DNA of 64,000 bases from Xiphophorus maculatus (Eukaryota > Chordata > Actinopteri > Cyprinodontiformes > Poeciliidae): positions 3,975,466 through 4,039,465 of the forward strand of contig NC_036459.1 of the NCBI RefSeq assembly GCF_002775205.1, read 5' to 3'. Position numbers and translations under genes: made by a program. How positions within the stretch are numbered: position 1 is the stretch's first letter; each line of letters starts with the position of its first letter. Shown piece by piece: positions 21,811 through 34,300 of the stretch. The notes below the pieces were generated by a model. That model was not told where the DNA came from. It saw nothing but the letters and a program-made list of their open reading frames with translations, and did not search any database.

Positions 21811-23584
21811 TCCCAGAGGCTAACGGCTCAAAACTTTTAAAATAAACTGACTAGAGTTGCATAGTTTTAGTAACGGAAAAGTGAATTTTAAACAATAAAA
21901 TAATTTAATTGGCATAAATTTTATGTGCTCTGTTTCAGTATTCACCATTGAATCATTAATGATTAAAGCAGATGTTTCAAAACCCTTTTTTTTTAACGCA
22001 GAAAGCATTAATTCTTACAAAAATAAGAAAAAGCAAAGATCCTGAACTAATTAAGCCTGAAACTGTTAGATCTGCTAGATTCAGAGCATATTGATATTAA
22101 CCATTTCTTCCTGTCGCACATCTTCTCCTGCGCCCTCCGTCTGTCGCTGTGGCTACAGCAACCGGCACATCTGCAGCCCATTCACAGGGTTCGTGTAGCT
22201 GTGGCGGTGAGACTACACACGTCCCACAGCCTTCTTTTATTTTTATCCCAGTTAAGACGGATCGTGGAGCTCTGGGATGTGTCCAGGCCGAGTTCGGGAG
22301 CTCCGACAGCCTGCCGCAGTGGACAGACGAAAATGAAAGCAAGTCACAGATGTGAGCGTGGCTTGTGTTTTTTCATTTTGGGTGGGGGGGTCCACCATCG
22401 CTTGGGGTTTTGTTTTCGCTGACCGAGTCACATCCTGTCAAACCTGCCTTGATGGTCACACGCATGTTTGTGCAACACTCATCCAGCCTCTTTCAAGTAT
22501 CCACGCAGGGGGAAAAAAAAACGCCACACACGAATCTGCTGCCAGTTTACAATGGGAGGGTAGGTAAACTCCAATTTCCTGGCTTTGCATTTAACAGATG
22601 GCAGGAAAAGGTTCTCAGGATGTGGTGAACGCTTTGAGACACAAATAGTCCGAATGAAGAAGGCCGTATCACCTACAAGGACTTTTCCCTGCCAGGTAGG
22701 AATTGGAGGAAGCGGAAGGGAAGTGAAGGGAAGGGAGTCCGTCTTACGTATTGGCTTTGATGAGACTTTCTCACAGAGCAGCTTGAATCCAGGCCTCTGT
22801 AATCCTCTCTGATTTGCAAATTCATCTCCAGAAATCCCTAAAGCCCAGGGCTTCATACGTAAAGCTTTATCTGATTTTGTTAGAGTGTAATTAGAGTTTG
22901 GAATTGGAAGGAAAATAATGGGATTTATCATCTCAACACTGCCAAAAAAACAAACAAAACAAAAAAAAAAACGTGGAAAAAGTTGTAGAAGAAGGATACA
23001 GGATGCTTTGTATGAATATTTGAAGAGCCATCCCCTTTGAAATATATTTCCTCTCAACTCAGATTCCTTCCAGGAAGCTTGTTTGTCATGATATCCTCTT
23101 TTATGTGTGACTTTTTTTTTTAGGGAAAGGTGTGATAGCAGGCTGCAATCAGAAAGAATGGGGGCACCATCTGCCTGTTCCTTCACCAGCACATTGTCTT
23201 CGCTGCTTGATCAGATGTCTGCAGTCCCAATCAGCTTGTGGCAGATTTAAATAACCGTTACCTGTCATATTTATCTGACAGACTACTCTAAATGTTTGGG
23301 GGTTTTCCACTCTTTCCACAATTTTGATTTGCCATGCCACAAATGCCAGTGTCATTTATTTGGGGATTTAGGTCATGAACCAAAACAAAGTCGATTGAAT
23401 TTCCATTTCTTCACCTAAATATTATAAATGGCATGCACACAGAGTTAGCTCAAATGACAAAATACCTTTATTCCCGCTTGCTGCAGTTGGAGCTGAAGGT
23501 GTTTGGAGTTTGCCTCTTGTCCGTTTGTCCTTACTTCTAAAATTCAGTTGGATTTGTGAACACAAATGTTAATATTTTTTAAAC

Positions 23585-23910
23585 AAATTCTCATTTGCCT
23601 TAAGGTCTGGTCTGGTCTTTGATTAGGCCATTGTAGCACATGTATACAGTATGCGTTGGTCCAAACAATTTCATAGTACCTCTGGCTGCATATTGAACCT
23701 CCACCCCACTCCTCTTCCAGAACCGTTCGCCTTGTATTCAACTACATCCAACTTTTCATCAAACCTGACAAGCTTCCCTGGTCCTGCACAAAATTTAAAT
23801 GAAATTACTTCTCACCACATCTCTATAAACACCAGATCTGTGGAGTGCAAGATAAATAGTTGTTGTGTTTCAGCTACTTTACTGATCGATGCTCCCCCTT
23901 GTTCAGCCAG
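23585..23910 (-). pseudogene. Decayed Tc1-like transposase fragment, minus strand
   Basis: Plus-strand landmarks such as GATTAGGCCATTGTAGCACA, ACCTCTGGCTGCATATTGAA, CTGACAAGCTTCCCTGGTCC and CACCAGATCTGTGGAGTGCA follow, in order, the reverse complement of a common teleost Tc1-like transposase gene, with internal deletions. No frame is intact. Confidence 0.6.
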
Positions 23911-25959
23911 CAGAACGGACATCTGCTTAGGCTGAATACAAAACGCAACCTTGCAAGTTTTTCCCTTTTCTGTCTGTTCTTCCCGACCTGAAGAAATAAG
24001 TCATATTAGATCAATCTAAAATGTCTTGTGATAGAAAACAGACATGACTGGAAAGCAAATTCGAGCAACATATTTGAAACTCAGCTTGTGAATTCATCTG
24101 TAAAAAAAAAAGGTTTTCTGTTTTGACAGCCACAACCTGTTTGCATTTGTCTACTGGCTGTGACACACTGAAGCTAAAGTGTAAAATGAACTTTGATGAA
24201 GGCTGAAACGTCAATTGTTGAAACTGAGATCAAATCATCGGAATACAGAGCACTAAAAAAATGCAATTATACTTAAAAATGTATACAGGTATTTCTATCA
24301 TGTTCTTCAAGCTTTGGGGAATTTAGGTTTTCCCCTAAGCTTTCTCCATAAGGATTGGTATCACATTATTTTCCGTTCTAATTAAAAAAAGAACTTTCAA
24401 AGCCTGTTTGCGGCATTTTTCTTTGCTTTCATGAACAAAACAAATTACCCTTCTCAAAAACACCACGGCTTTCAACAGTAGCCCATGTTAATTAGCCTCA
24501 TCTACCAAAGTTACCTCCTAACCCAAACATTCATCATGTTCCATCCAGTTCAGGATGAAGTTTACTTTCTTTGTCTTCCTGGGCAGAATTAGGAAGTGGC
24601 AGCCGCGTTGGGGTGGATTTTTATTCGGAAGCAGATTGTAAGTGGCTGCTGCTCTGCTGCTGATATTAATGGCATCTATTTTTGTGAGACCAGAGCGAAG
24701 CCCGGTCCCTCCAACCCTGATCGTCTGTTTCCTGTGTGATGTTTATCTACTGGGGTGGAGATGCCGCCGTTCCGGAGTGAAAAGCATCGTGGAAACAACC
24801 GCCGCTCACTCTGAACGACTCACGTTGTGAAGATTATCACTACTGAGAGCATCAGAGGGATCAGACATGTGGTGAAGAACATACAGACAGAAGAAATTGG
24901 ATCTTTAATTTAAGTTTGCCATAAAATCTGCATTTATTCAGATATGTGTTTGATGTTCATTTGTTGATAAGGTATTATTTCTGATAGTCTATTTGGGTTT
25001 TATGTATTTTCCCTCCATTTAACATATGGTCCAGATTTTGAGACTTAGAAATTTTGGTCATCCTTACATCTTTGTAGCTATTGCCCTTACATTTGTAATG
25101 GTTTTGTCAGATTGTTATTATCCTCCCTCACTTTCCAGGCATTTGTAATTATTTTACTTCATTTTGTCAGTTTGATCTTGTTTGGGGTAATGAGGAGTGT
25201 TTTTGGCCTACATACAAATGTGTGTCTGGAAGTTAAATTTTTGTCCCAAAAGAATAAGTTAGTTGAAATTGAGAGTAAAGCGATAACACAATATGCTTAA
25301 AATGTTAGATTTTCCATTTTCCTTAGTCATTTTTATGCAACATATGTGTATGATTTCTACATAGAATGACACTGATGATGTAAGAGATATTCTTTTAGGG
25401 TGTTTTTTGTATTTTTGTAATTTGCAAACTGCATGCATTTGTTCTTTTCTGTTACTTTGCGTGAAACATGTAATTTCCCATTGAGGTAAATAATTTAAAC
25501 CTAAAGACAAACTTTAAATTGTTCTTTAATTTAAAAATCTACATAAATTTAATATAGCTGGTCTATAAACAAGCTATTTGGTTTTGGGAAGCCATGTTGC
25601 TTTGTCGCCTTGAATACATTTTTGTTTAGTTGGATCAACGGCAGAAATTGCTCTCCGTGCAGAAAAAGGTCGTAAATCTAAGTATAAAACATTAAAGTTT
25701 TTGGTGGTCACCTGACAAAAAGTAACACTAAAAAGGTATAAATAATTTTCAAAGAACTGCATCCAAATGCCTGTTAGATTGTTTAAGAAAACTGAGATTT
25801 CATTGTGTTTTAAGTCTAATTTAAAACTTGATCCTTTCTTTGTTGTTTACTTAACTTTATTTTGTGGATGAATTGATCAGGTTGACTACATTATCTTGTG
25901 AGTTGTCTTGTGCGTTGTGTGTGTGTTTTTTTGTTGTTGTTGTTTTTTATGCTATATAG

Positions 25960-25990
25960 ATTTGTTAGCATACATTTTATGCTAACAAAT
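25960..25990. repeat. Perfect 13-bp hairpin with 5-base loop
   Basis: ATTTGTTAGCATA (25960-25972), CATTT, TATGCTAACAAAT (25978-25990), in the mettl25-tmtc2 spacer. Confidence 0.9.
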
Positions 25991-27899
25991 TTCCCTCAGA
26001 GTGACAATAAAAGTCAGAACTGAAATAAACTGGTCTATCTCTGTTCTGAATCACAGTTTGATTGTTTTGGTTCCTCTGTACCGTTTCAGCTGTTTGGGTT
26101 CTTGCCTGACTGGCCCGTTGTGTAATCTGTCCAGGACCATGAGAGGTGATGACAAGCAGACTCTTTCATATCTTACACTATTTCAAGCACAAAACTTAAC
26201 AGAACAGCTGTTAATAGGTAAAGCATGCACATTCATGTCGAAGATGTCACACGCAGACATAAGAAAAGAGATTGGACTCAAGTCAAATATGTCACAAAGT
26301 CTGTTTTATTTAGTTTTTTTTTTTCAGAAATTAGTTGCTAGATCACATTGATGTCATAATGACATAATGTAATGCTGCCTGGTTAGGAAAGAGGCATTTT
26401 ACAAAAATAAATGCATCAGTATCTTGATTTCTTCAGTATTTTTTCATCACTTATGCAGTTTGCTGCTGTATGGAAGACTAAAATGACTAAAAGTAAACAT
26501 GTTTGCTTGTCTTTTAGGTTCTTTGTCTAGAAAGCCAACAACAATGTAACCTATGAGGTCTTCTTACCTCAGAACACAGAGATAAATTCAAATAAAGTCA
26601 CCTATGCATCTAACAATCAGGTCCAAAAGCACTGCAACCGTTTGTCCTGAAAAGCCCAACAGAATCCACGAGGTTGAGGTCACGCTGTATTCTGAATCAG
26701 GTCACTCTTACAAACGACTCTAGCCTCCCCTCATGATGCTCTGTCACCATCTCGGTAATTCTGAGCCAACACCTGTGTGCGCCACACATCCGTCATCAAC
26801 CATCTGTTTCTGTTTCTCCAAAGCTCTGCGGTGCATTTACACCCGCCGGAGCTCCAACTGTGGGACAGGTTTCCGTCCGGCTGGTAGCCAGCGGGACCAG
26901 ATTGCACATTTCCAAGCTGATGCCCATATACATGCAAGCCATAGGCTGAAAGGCGAGGGTTCATTCATCATGTCCAGGATCCCCTGTGTTTAGCCTCTAC
27001 ACAGAGACGATGGGGTAGGTTAAGGGAAAATCAATCAATATTTTTAATTCGTTATAAGCGATAATTGTGAAGTGAGGTCTTCTCTGGCCCCTCAGCATTT
27101 AATTTAAATTGATTATGAAGCAGACAAGTGCATACAGCTTTTTGCTAGTCAATGTAAAGTAACTATAGGGATTCATGGAAGTCTATATATACACAATTCA
27201 CCAGGAATAATTCTGTTGGGTTTGTTATCTTGTGAATTCACCTTTTCTAAAAGTCACAACTGAATATGCATGAATTGGGGAAATCATTGCTATTTATCAT
27301 AGGAATTGAACACAACAAGGACATAACTGAAATACTGAGGATTGCTGACAGGATGCAGGTGATTGGTTGCTAAATTGAGAGAAGGCAAACAGATAGACTG
27401 AGGTAGAATATGAACCACTAACGCTAAGATGGACCATTAACAGAGACTCAAAGAAGGGCAGAAAACACCACTGATCTACAGAATACAACCGATATTCCAA
27501 AGCAAGACATTTGGAACAATAATAAGAATATGGCATTCCTAAATCTGGGTCTAAATAAACAAGAAAATAATCAAAATGCAATCGAACGCGCACAGGTAGA
27601 TGAGACCGGTACTTGGAGGTCTAGTTCTACAAAGTGTGACCTATGGGGTTCCGTCCATAGCGGTCTGCCACGTAAAATTAATATAAAATACATTGGAGTT
27701 GGAGGTTGTAGTAACATTGTGAAATGCTTCAATGGATGCTTTTGTAATGAAACTGTATGAGATAGCTTATTTTCAAATATGTTCACAATGAATCACAGAT
27801 TACTTATTCATGTGGCATGAATGTTCTAACATTAAAAGCTCAGCTGTATATTGTTGAAGTTGGAACTAATTCAACACTTTAAATAATAAATATAGATAG

Positions 27900-28379
27900 G
27901 TATCATTTTAAACCTGTTCCCCTTCCCCTCCTCTCTTCACATTTGCCCCACAGCCTCCTCCTGCTTTTGTCTACGGTGTCGTACCGTAAAACGGTACTTC
28001 CAAGAACAATCTCAGTGCGCATGCTCAGTCTTAGCTGAAAAACCACATGCGTCTTCCTTCTCCAGCCTCTGCTCCAGCGCCAGAGCAGCGAGAGAGGGAG
28101 AGAGATGCGCTCATTGACGACACGGCAGCAACGAAATGCGCACAGCTCCGCTCCCGGTCCGGGGATAGCAGAGCCCTGACCCCTGCTCTCCCTATCGCGA
28201 TGGGTTAGAGGGGAAATGGCAAACTTTGACACACTTTGCTTGACACCGGGGAATCATGCCCGGAGATCCGTGCTGCCGAGCGGCTCAGCTCAGAGCACAA
28301 TAACAGAGAAGTGAGAGAGAAGGAGAGAGAGCCGATTCTATTTTCTGACTGTTTCTATTCCGTTTTTGGGCTTTGAGAG
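27900..28379 (+). promoter_or_regulatory. tmtc2 promoter and 5' UTR region
   Basis: The 480 bp before the tmtc2 start codon change from AT-rich DNA to GC- and CpG-rich DNA. A TGCGCATGCTCAG motif at 28016-28028 resembles the NRF1 site (TGCGCATGCGC), and a palindrome GTACCGT-AAA-ACGGTAC lies at 27981-27997. A purine-rich 5' UTR (AGTGAGAGAGAAGGAGAGAG) follows from about 28310. No TATA box is evident, which fits a dispersed-start CpG promoter. The exact transcription start is unknown. Confidence 0.6.
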
Positions 28380-31300
28380 ATGATCACGGAGCTGGTGTGC
28401 ACCGCCGTGGCTGTGGGTCTCTATCTGAACACGCTGGACGCAGATTTCTGCTACGATGACAGGTAGGGTTCGCCCACGGAGCGCAGCAGCATCATCGCCC
28501 GATCCTTTTTTTTTTTTTTTCTTCCCGTCAGCCGCTTTGCGTTTGGAGGGGACGACTGGTTTGCCCTCACCTTTGCTGCTCACATGTCTTTCTGTGAACA
28601 CGTATAAATCATTGCTTTTTTGTTGTTATTGTTGTTGACTTTAGAGAGAATGGTTGATTGATCTCTGGATTATGAAAAGAGGGGGAAAAAACCTAACTGG
28701 AATGTGTTGTATTGCATTTTAAGATAATACAATAATATATGATTTTTCTTTGTTTGAAGGTAAAATTGAAGTGTAAATGCGGCAAGAAATTAGCCATGTT
28801 TTTTAATAAATACGTTTTAACACATTATAGCTATGGAAGCCCACATTAACATTTTTGCTGCAAAAAGTTGTGATCTGCATGCAGCCTACTGCACAATCAG
28901 TGATGCTCTTTGTGTTGAAGCTGCTCAAACATGCCTGCTTCAACAATGCCCTGCACTCTGGGGAATAAAGCTAATTTAAATCAGAGTAGGGAGTTTTGCA
29001 CACAGCTGCAAGAAAGATGTCCACATTTTCTTTTCCTTTTTTTTGTGGAGGTCCAATCAGAATGAAAAGTTGCTAACATGATGAGCAGGGCCCTCTGCTA
29101 TATTAATCATCCAGTTTAAGAGCCTTACTGAGAAAGTTATTTTTTTTTCTCCAAAGCAAAGCAGATTTTGACAGCTCAAATGTTAAGGCATGACTGAAAA
29201 TACGTCAAGGTTAAAGAGGTTCTGCGTACTGCCCTAAAATTTAAGCAGTCAGTGTAATTCATTGCTGATCTCTTCTGTTAATGGGTGTTCTCTTATTCAA
29301 ATGACAACTTTATCATAAACATGTCATATCGCCTGGATATACGGATGTTAGGCCTAACAATACTGAGCGGTAAATTGACCAACACTGATAGTCTCTGCCA
29401 TGGCACCTGTTAGTTTGTGGGCTGTATTAAAGTTGGGGCCAATAGCATTGGTTTCAATGATCTCTCCGGAACTAAGAGTTAAGTAGAAAGTGAATATTTC
29501 ATCGTCCAATTTGATATGTTATAAGCATGCTGCATGGCTAAATATCAGTTAGGGTGCGCATTCAGCTCACGATGTTATGCATAACTGCAGTATCGTCTTA
29601 TGTATATGATTACACAAAGTCTTTGAAGTAAAACAGAAGAAATATCTGAAAATAGTTATAGAAGACATCATGGATAGGGCATGCAAAGCTTTGTAGCACA
29701 GATTACCAAAGTTGGAGTGGTAAGGAGTCATCAAGTCTGGGGTCTTGAGATGCCCTTTAGAAATCAAGTAATTAACCAAATTTGCTCCAATACAAATAAT
29801 ATTTATGCTTTTATGGTATTCTGATGAAAAACTAATAAAAAAATAATGATTAATGTTGTCAGTCTTCTTCAGTGATGTCCTGTGGTTGGGAAGCTATCAG
29901 TCTTTCACAATATCCCTTTCAAAGAACCATTTGGGAAGGTATTTTTCTTGCTGACCTGGAAGGCAGATTACTCTTCTGATCATAATTTTCCCTCTATTAT
30001 AAAATGTGAAATTACTAATATCCAAGGTATGCGATACATAATGTCTCTTGTTGTATGAGTAGTGAAAATGATGCCCCTATTCTTGTGCTCTTCAGTCACA
30101 GGGAGCTCTCTGGCCAGCATCTTGAGACACCCTTTAAAGGTCAAACTGCTCCACACTCTGCTGCTGAAAACTGTCTGTGACCCCACTGTAAGTTTGTGGA
30201 GTGCAAGGAGGAAGAAAGAGGGATGATGGTGTAGTCGATGATTCCGTACACTGTCTTTAGTTACTTCACACCTCATCATTAATTCCAGTAAAAACGCCCA
30301 AAGGTTATTCATCCATCAGCATCATCCACCCAACTCTATGTCTGTCAGAGACACAGTTGGTGACATATTACCTGGGGCGTCCCTCCGCCCACTTTAGACT
30401 ACGCTCTCGTTATACCCTCTCAGGGAAAGTTCAGAATCCGCCAACACTGAGTATCTATCAAAGTCAGCATTGTAATTTGCACTCTAAGGGACAGACATGG
30501 GTGTTTTGGTTCAGCACTCTCAGACGGAGGAGGCTGAATACCAATCAGAGGTCTGACCTTCTGCGGTCGTTTATCAAGTGTTGTCCTCTCATGGGGTCAA
30601 GACTTCTATGCTCCCCGTATTTTCTCTCGGGAATCTTAGGAGAGTTATGAGCAAAAGGTTAAGGCAAGAGACAGATTGAAATGGAAGAGAGTCCAACTAA
30701 TCATCCTGTTCAAGAGCCGTCCAAACGGACTTACTCGATTGTAGATATCTTTCTTTTTTTTCCCCACATCAGTCCCTTGCAGGAAGCTCATATGATCTTA
30801 TCCGCACTTTAACTGATATAGTCAAATCCTTTTTACAAGGCACATCCCTCTGGACAAGATGGTAAAGAAGATAAGTCTTTATCCAGGCGGTTGGAGCTGC
30901 GGGAATGTTCTGGCTGGTTTCTGCTTATTCAATCATGTCAAGTGTTTTTCCTTGGCATTGCGGTGGGCTTGGCCAAAAGCTGCCTTGGCCAGCCATAATC
31001 CCAATGAAAAGCCTTTGCGTGTGAAATGACTAAGTTTTACTGAAGCTAAGGGAGGACTTGAGCCAGGCTGTTTTTGATCTGTGGGAAGAAATGAAGACAT
31101 GGTCTGCTGGTTTACTGATAAGCTTTTCTTGAGTTCAGCCCAAGCAATAGGCAGCTGTGTTTTGCTCATTGTTGACTTGTGGTTTATTTAAAATATTTGA
31201 TCTGTGATGTTAAAATCTTCATAATGTACAGAATATCAGTGCTATTTAAGACACACAACACTACTGCTTTTATGAAATACATATTTCGACTAATATGGCT

Positions 31301-34300
31301 CTGCTTAGAAAACCAAAGCATTACTAACAAGACTCAACATAAAGGAAAAGGAAGAACAAGAGAAAGAAAGAAAGAGAAGATAGCGCTGTAAAATGAAATG
31401 GATCCTGTAAATGGCTCTTCGCATTCAAAGCTGTGTCTCCAGAAACATCTGTGACCTCGGTAACATCGGAGTCCACAGTCGCTGCCTGCCACAGACATAC
31501 ATTATGGCTCCCCAGGGGGCTCAATAAACGTATCTTAAATCTCAGTCTCAGAGGAGCAAAACTGTTTTAACTGTTAGATCAAAGAAGGTTGATTAAATTA
31601 AATATGCCACACACAAACGACACAGTACTTAGAGATGAGCGACTTTATACAAGGGCCCAAATGAAGATAGAGGATAACACAGATTGTGGGTTCCAGCCAT
31701 CTGTTCTTTCTCCAATGTGGCGTTTGAGGTCAATCAAGATGTAATCAAAAAAAGAGACCTTTCATTGCTATTCAAACCATAGTTCATTCACTTGGCACAC
31801 TAATGGATTGTGTTTATATGTCTTAATTGTGCACACATTGCTAAGACCTCTGGAAGATTTACAAATTTCAACATCATTGCTGTGTGTTCTACCAAAAAAC
31901 ACAGACGAATATCCAAGAAAAGCCTGCTTCTCTTGCCTCCCTCTTTTGTCCTTAGTGCAACCTTCATTTCACCTCTCAGATAAATCTATACTGAATATAT
32001 GGTTATATGCTCAGTAATGAGATGTTCACAAGTTTATTGTTGTTCCAAGCCCAAGTCAAGTCTCTAATAAGTCTCTAAAAGGAATGTTTCTTTTATGGGT
32101 TGCATGCCATCAAGCCTGCTTATTACGCCTCATTGCTATTGGTTATAAATTATGGGTCGCAGGTTTCCAAAACACTTTTTCTGACAAAATTCCATAGTTT
32201 TCTAAAAAGAAACATTTCAGAGTTCTCAATCCTTTTTAATGACTTCAAATATATTTTTCAAAAGTTCATTATGAACTCAGGGCTCAAACGTCCACACTGG
32301 TCAGGTTTGAAAATGAAACCAAAGCAAGTAGATTGATGAGACTAGGGGTCCAAATAGAAATTACTGATTAATCTACGGATGGAGGAATGAAGGGATGATG
32401 CAACTTTTAGACAATAGGTAGTGAAAGCTTTTTGTTTCAACATTTGCCATCTGTTTTTGGCCTGGTTGGGAGCACTTGATGAATAACCTATGTTTACTGG
32501 CTGCAAAACCAGTAAACATAGAAATGTTTGTGGTCAAAGTTCAAATAAGTACAGTGGTACTACGCAAAGCTCATTGAGTGATTTATCATTGAGTACAGAG
32601 TACATCCATTGCCACATCTTTTCTCAATGTCCCTTTTGGCTTTTTTAAGGTTTATCCAGAGTTTTACAATAAGAGACAGCTGATTAATATTATTAAAACA
32701 CTCGATGCTATTATGCTGATACTCTAACAAATGCTCAGATGTCACCTTAGAAACGCACCCCGGTCCATAATAGGCAGCCACTCACTGTGATCAGCTTCAG
32801 CCTTACCTATAAATGCCGCCTGGAATCTCATTGCCTCCAGTGGAACAATTACCTAAACCAGCAGTTGTGTCCCAGTTGCGCTGAGGCTATTTAAGTAAGC
32901 TATTTGTTAGAAGCAGATAAATATTGAGAGATAAAGTAAGTTAATAAACAGGGTGAGCACAATTGCTTTGACAGAATTATGTGAGCTGTAAAACTAAGGT
33001 GAGACAGCATGTCAAGAGGACTTTTCTCCCTTACCTCTTTAAGATCGCCCGATGAGAGAACTTAAGTGAACTGTACGGGGTGGTGATGAGAAAACTATTT
33101 ATGAATTACAATTTAAGGATGGTTTTGGAGCGAGAGTCTTAAGCAGATTTACATACATAAAGGATTGTGTGTCCACAAAAAGAAAGAGGAAGACCTCATA
33201 AAAAACCGTCTTTCGGGAGTAGTAAAAGGCTTTCTGGTAGAGTGTCGCCATCTTTTGTACTGTTTCACTGTATTTAAACATAGACATGTGGTTTTAATTC
33301 ATGGCTATAAAAAAATTTGCTATTGCTGTCTTGTGTTTGTAATAGAAGTCTCTTTAGATTTGGGGTGGAGGGCTTAGACCATCACTGAAACAATAGAAAT
33401 GCGGGAACAAAGAATCTCGCCTTGATTACAAGCAGATTCAACCAACACAAGCTTTGTGTTCAATTCCTCTGATAATGTGGCTTTGGGACTTGCTTTCATC
33501 CTTTAAAAAGAAGGGTTTAAGACCCACGTACATCTATTGGGAGTATTAGAATTCCTTTACATAGCGTCTCAGCTCAGTATGTTAGGAAAGAATAACAGTG
33601 TCGTCGAGAACAAGAGCAAACACATCTTTATCTGCTGCCGGGGCTTTATATTATAAAAGCAGGCAAAATGTCCTTTGGCAAAAATACGTCTTGCGAGACT
33701 TGTTCGTGTTAAATAGGAAGTAATGAGGCATGTTCAAGGAGGTTATTTTACTCAATGTTTTTGGAACATTGTCATAATTTAAAGTTCCCTTTGCAATGTA
33801 TGCCAACTTCAATATGTAACTTTAGAACATTGAAGACATTTTTCTTTCCTGCAGTTGGAGATCCTTTATTTAAAAAAAAACAACAGTTTTAAAATGTGTT
33901 GAAAGATTTAAGATAGATTACATGAGGATGGGTTGATGATTGCTGATTCAGCCAAATATTTCTTTCTACCTTTTTGCTGTGAGATTGTAAAAAAGCAGTC
34001 GCTTTACTGTTACTAAATATTTAAAAAAATAAAATAAAATAATAATTTGGAGTTGACATTTTATATTGTCTTTAGAATTTCACATTTACAATCAGCTTCA
34101 CTAACTTTTAACAGGAATCTGTGTGTCCATTTTAAGACCTTTCAAGTATTTTTCCAATCAACAATGTTTTTTTTGTTGTTGCTTTTTTTAAATCCAAAAA
34201 GTTGGGATTATCAATTTGATGTCCTTTGCTACACCTCATTCTTGTTGCTGAGGGTAAATGCAAAAAGTTTTCCTTGACCAAGTAATGAAAAACAAGTGTG

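Larger units (their letters stand above)
21489..27899. other. Intergenic DNA between mettl25 and tmtc2
   Basis: No exon or RNA gene is recognised. The stretch contains two decayed Tc1-like fragments (21541-21810 and 23585-23910), a perfect 13-bp hairpin (25960-25990), and several patches richer in GC than their surroundings (22095-22420, 24590-24835, 26750-26995) that could be regulatory or old repeats. The 237-codon open frame on the minus strand at 22479-23192 has no recognisable domain. Confidence 0.7.

Noticed and set aside
22479..23192. 237-codon open frame on the minus strand, the longest unexplained one
   Set aside because: The translation has no recognisable domain, contains translated low-complexity runs (FFFCFVCFF), and shows no splice or promoter context. 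It is probably a chance frame in a patch with few stops.
26731..26993. Overlapping 77- and 86-codon frames on both strands in a GC-richer patch
   Set aside because: No known domain and no exon context. Both frames arise from local lack of stops; it may be a regulatory patch, but there is nothing to support a gene.
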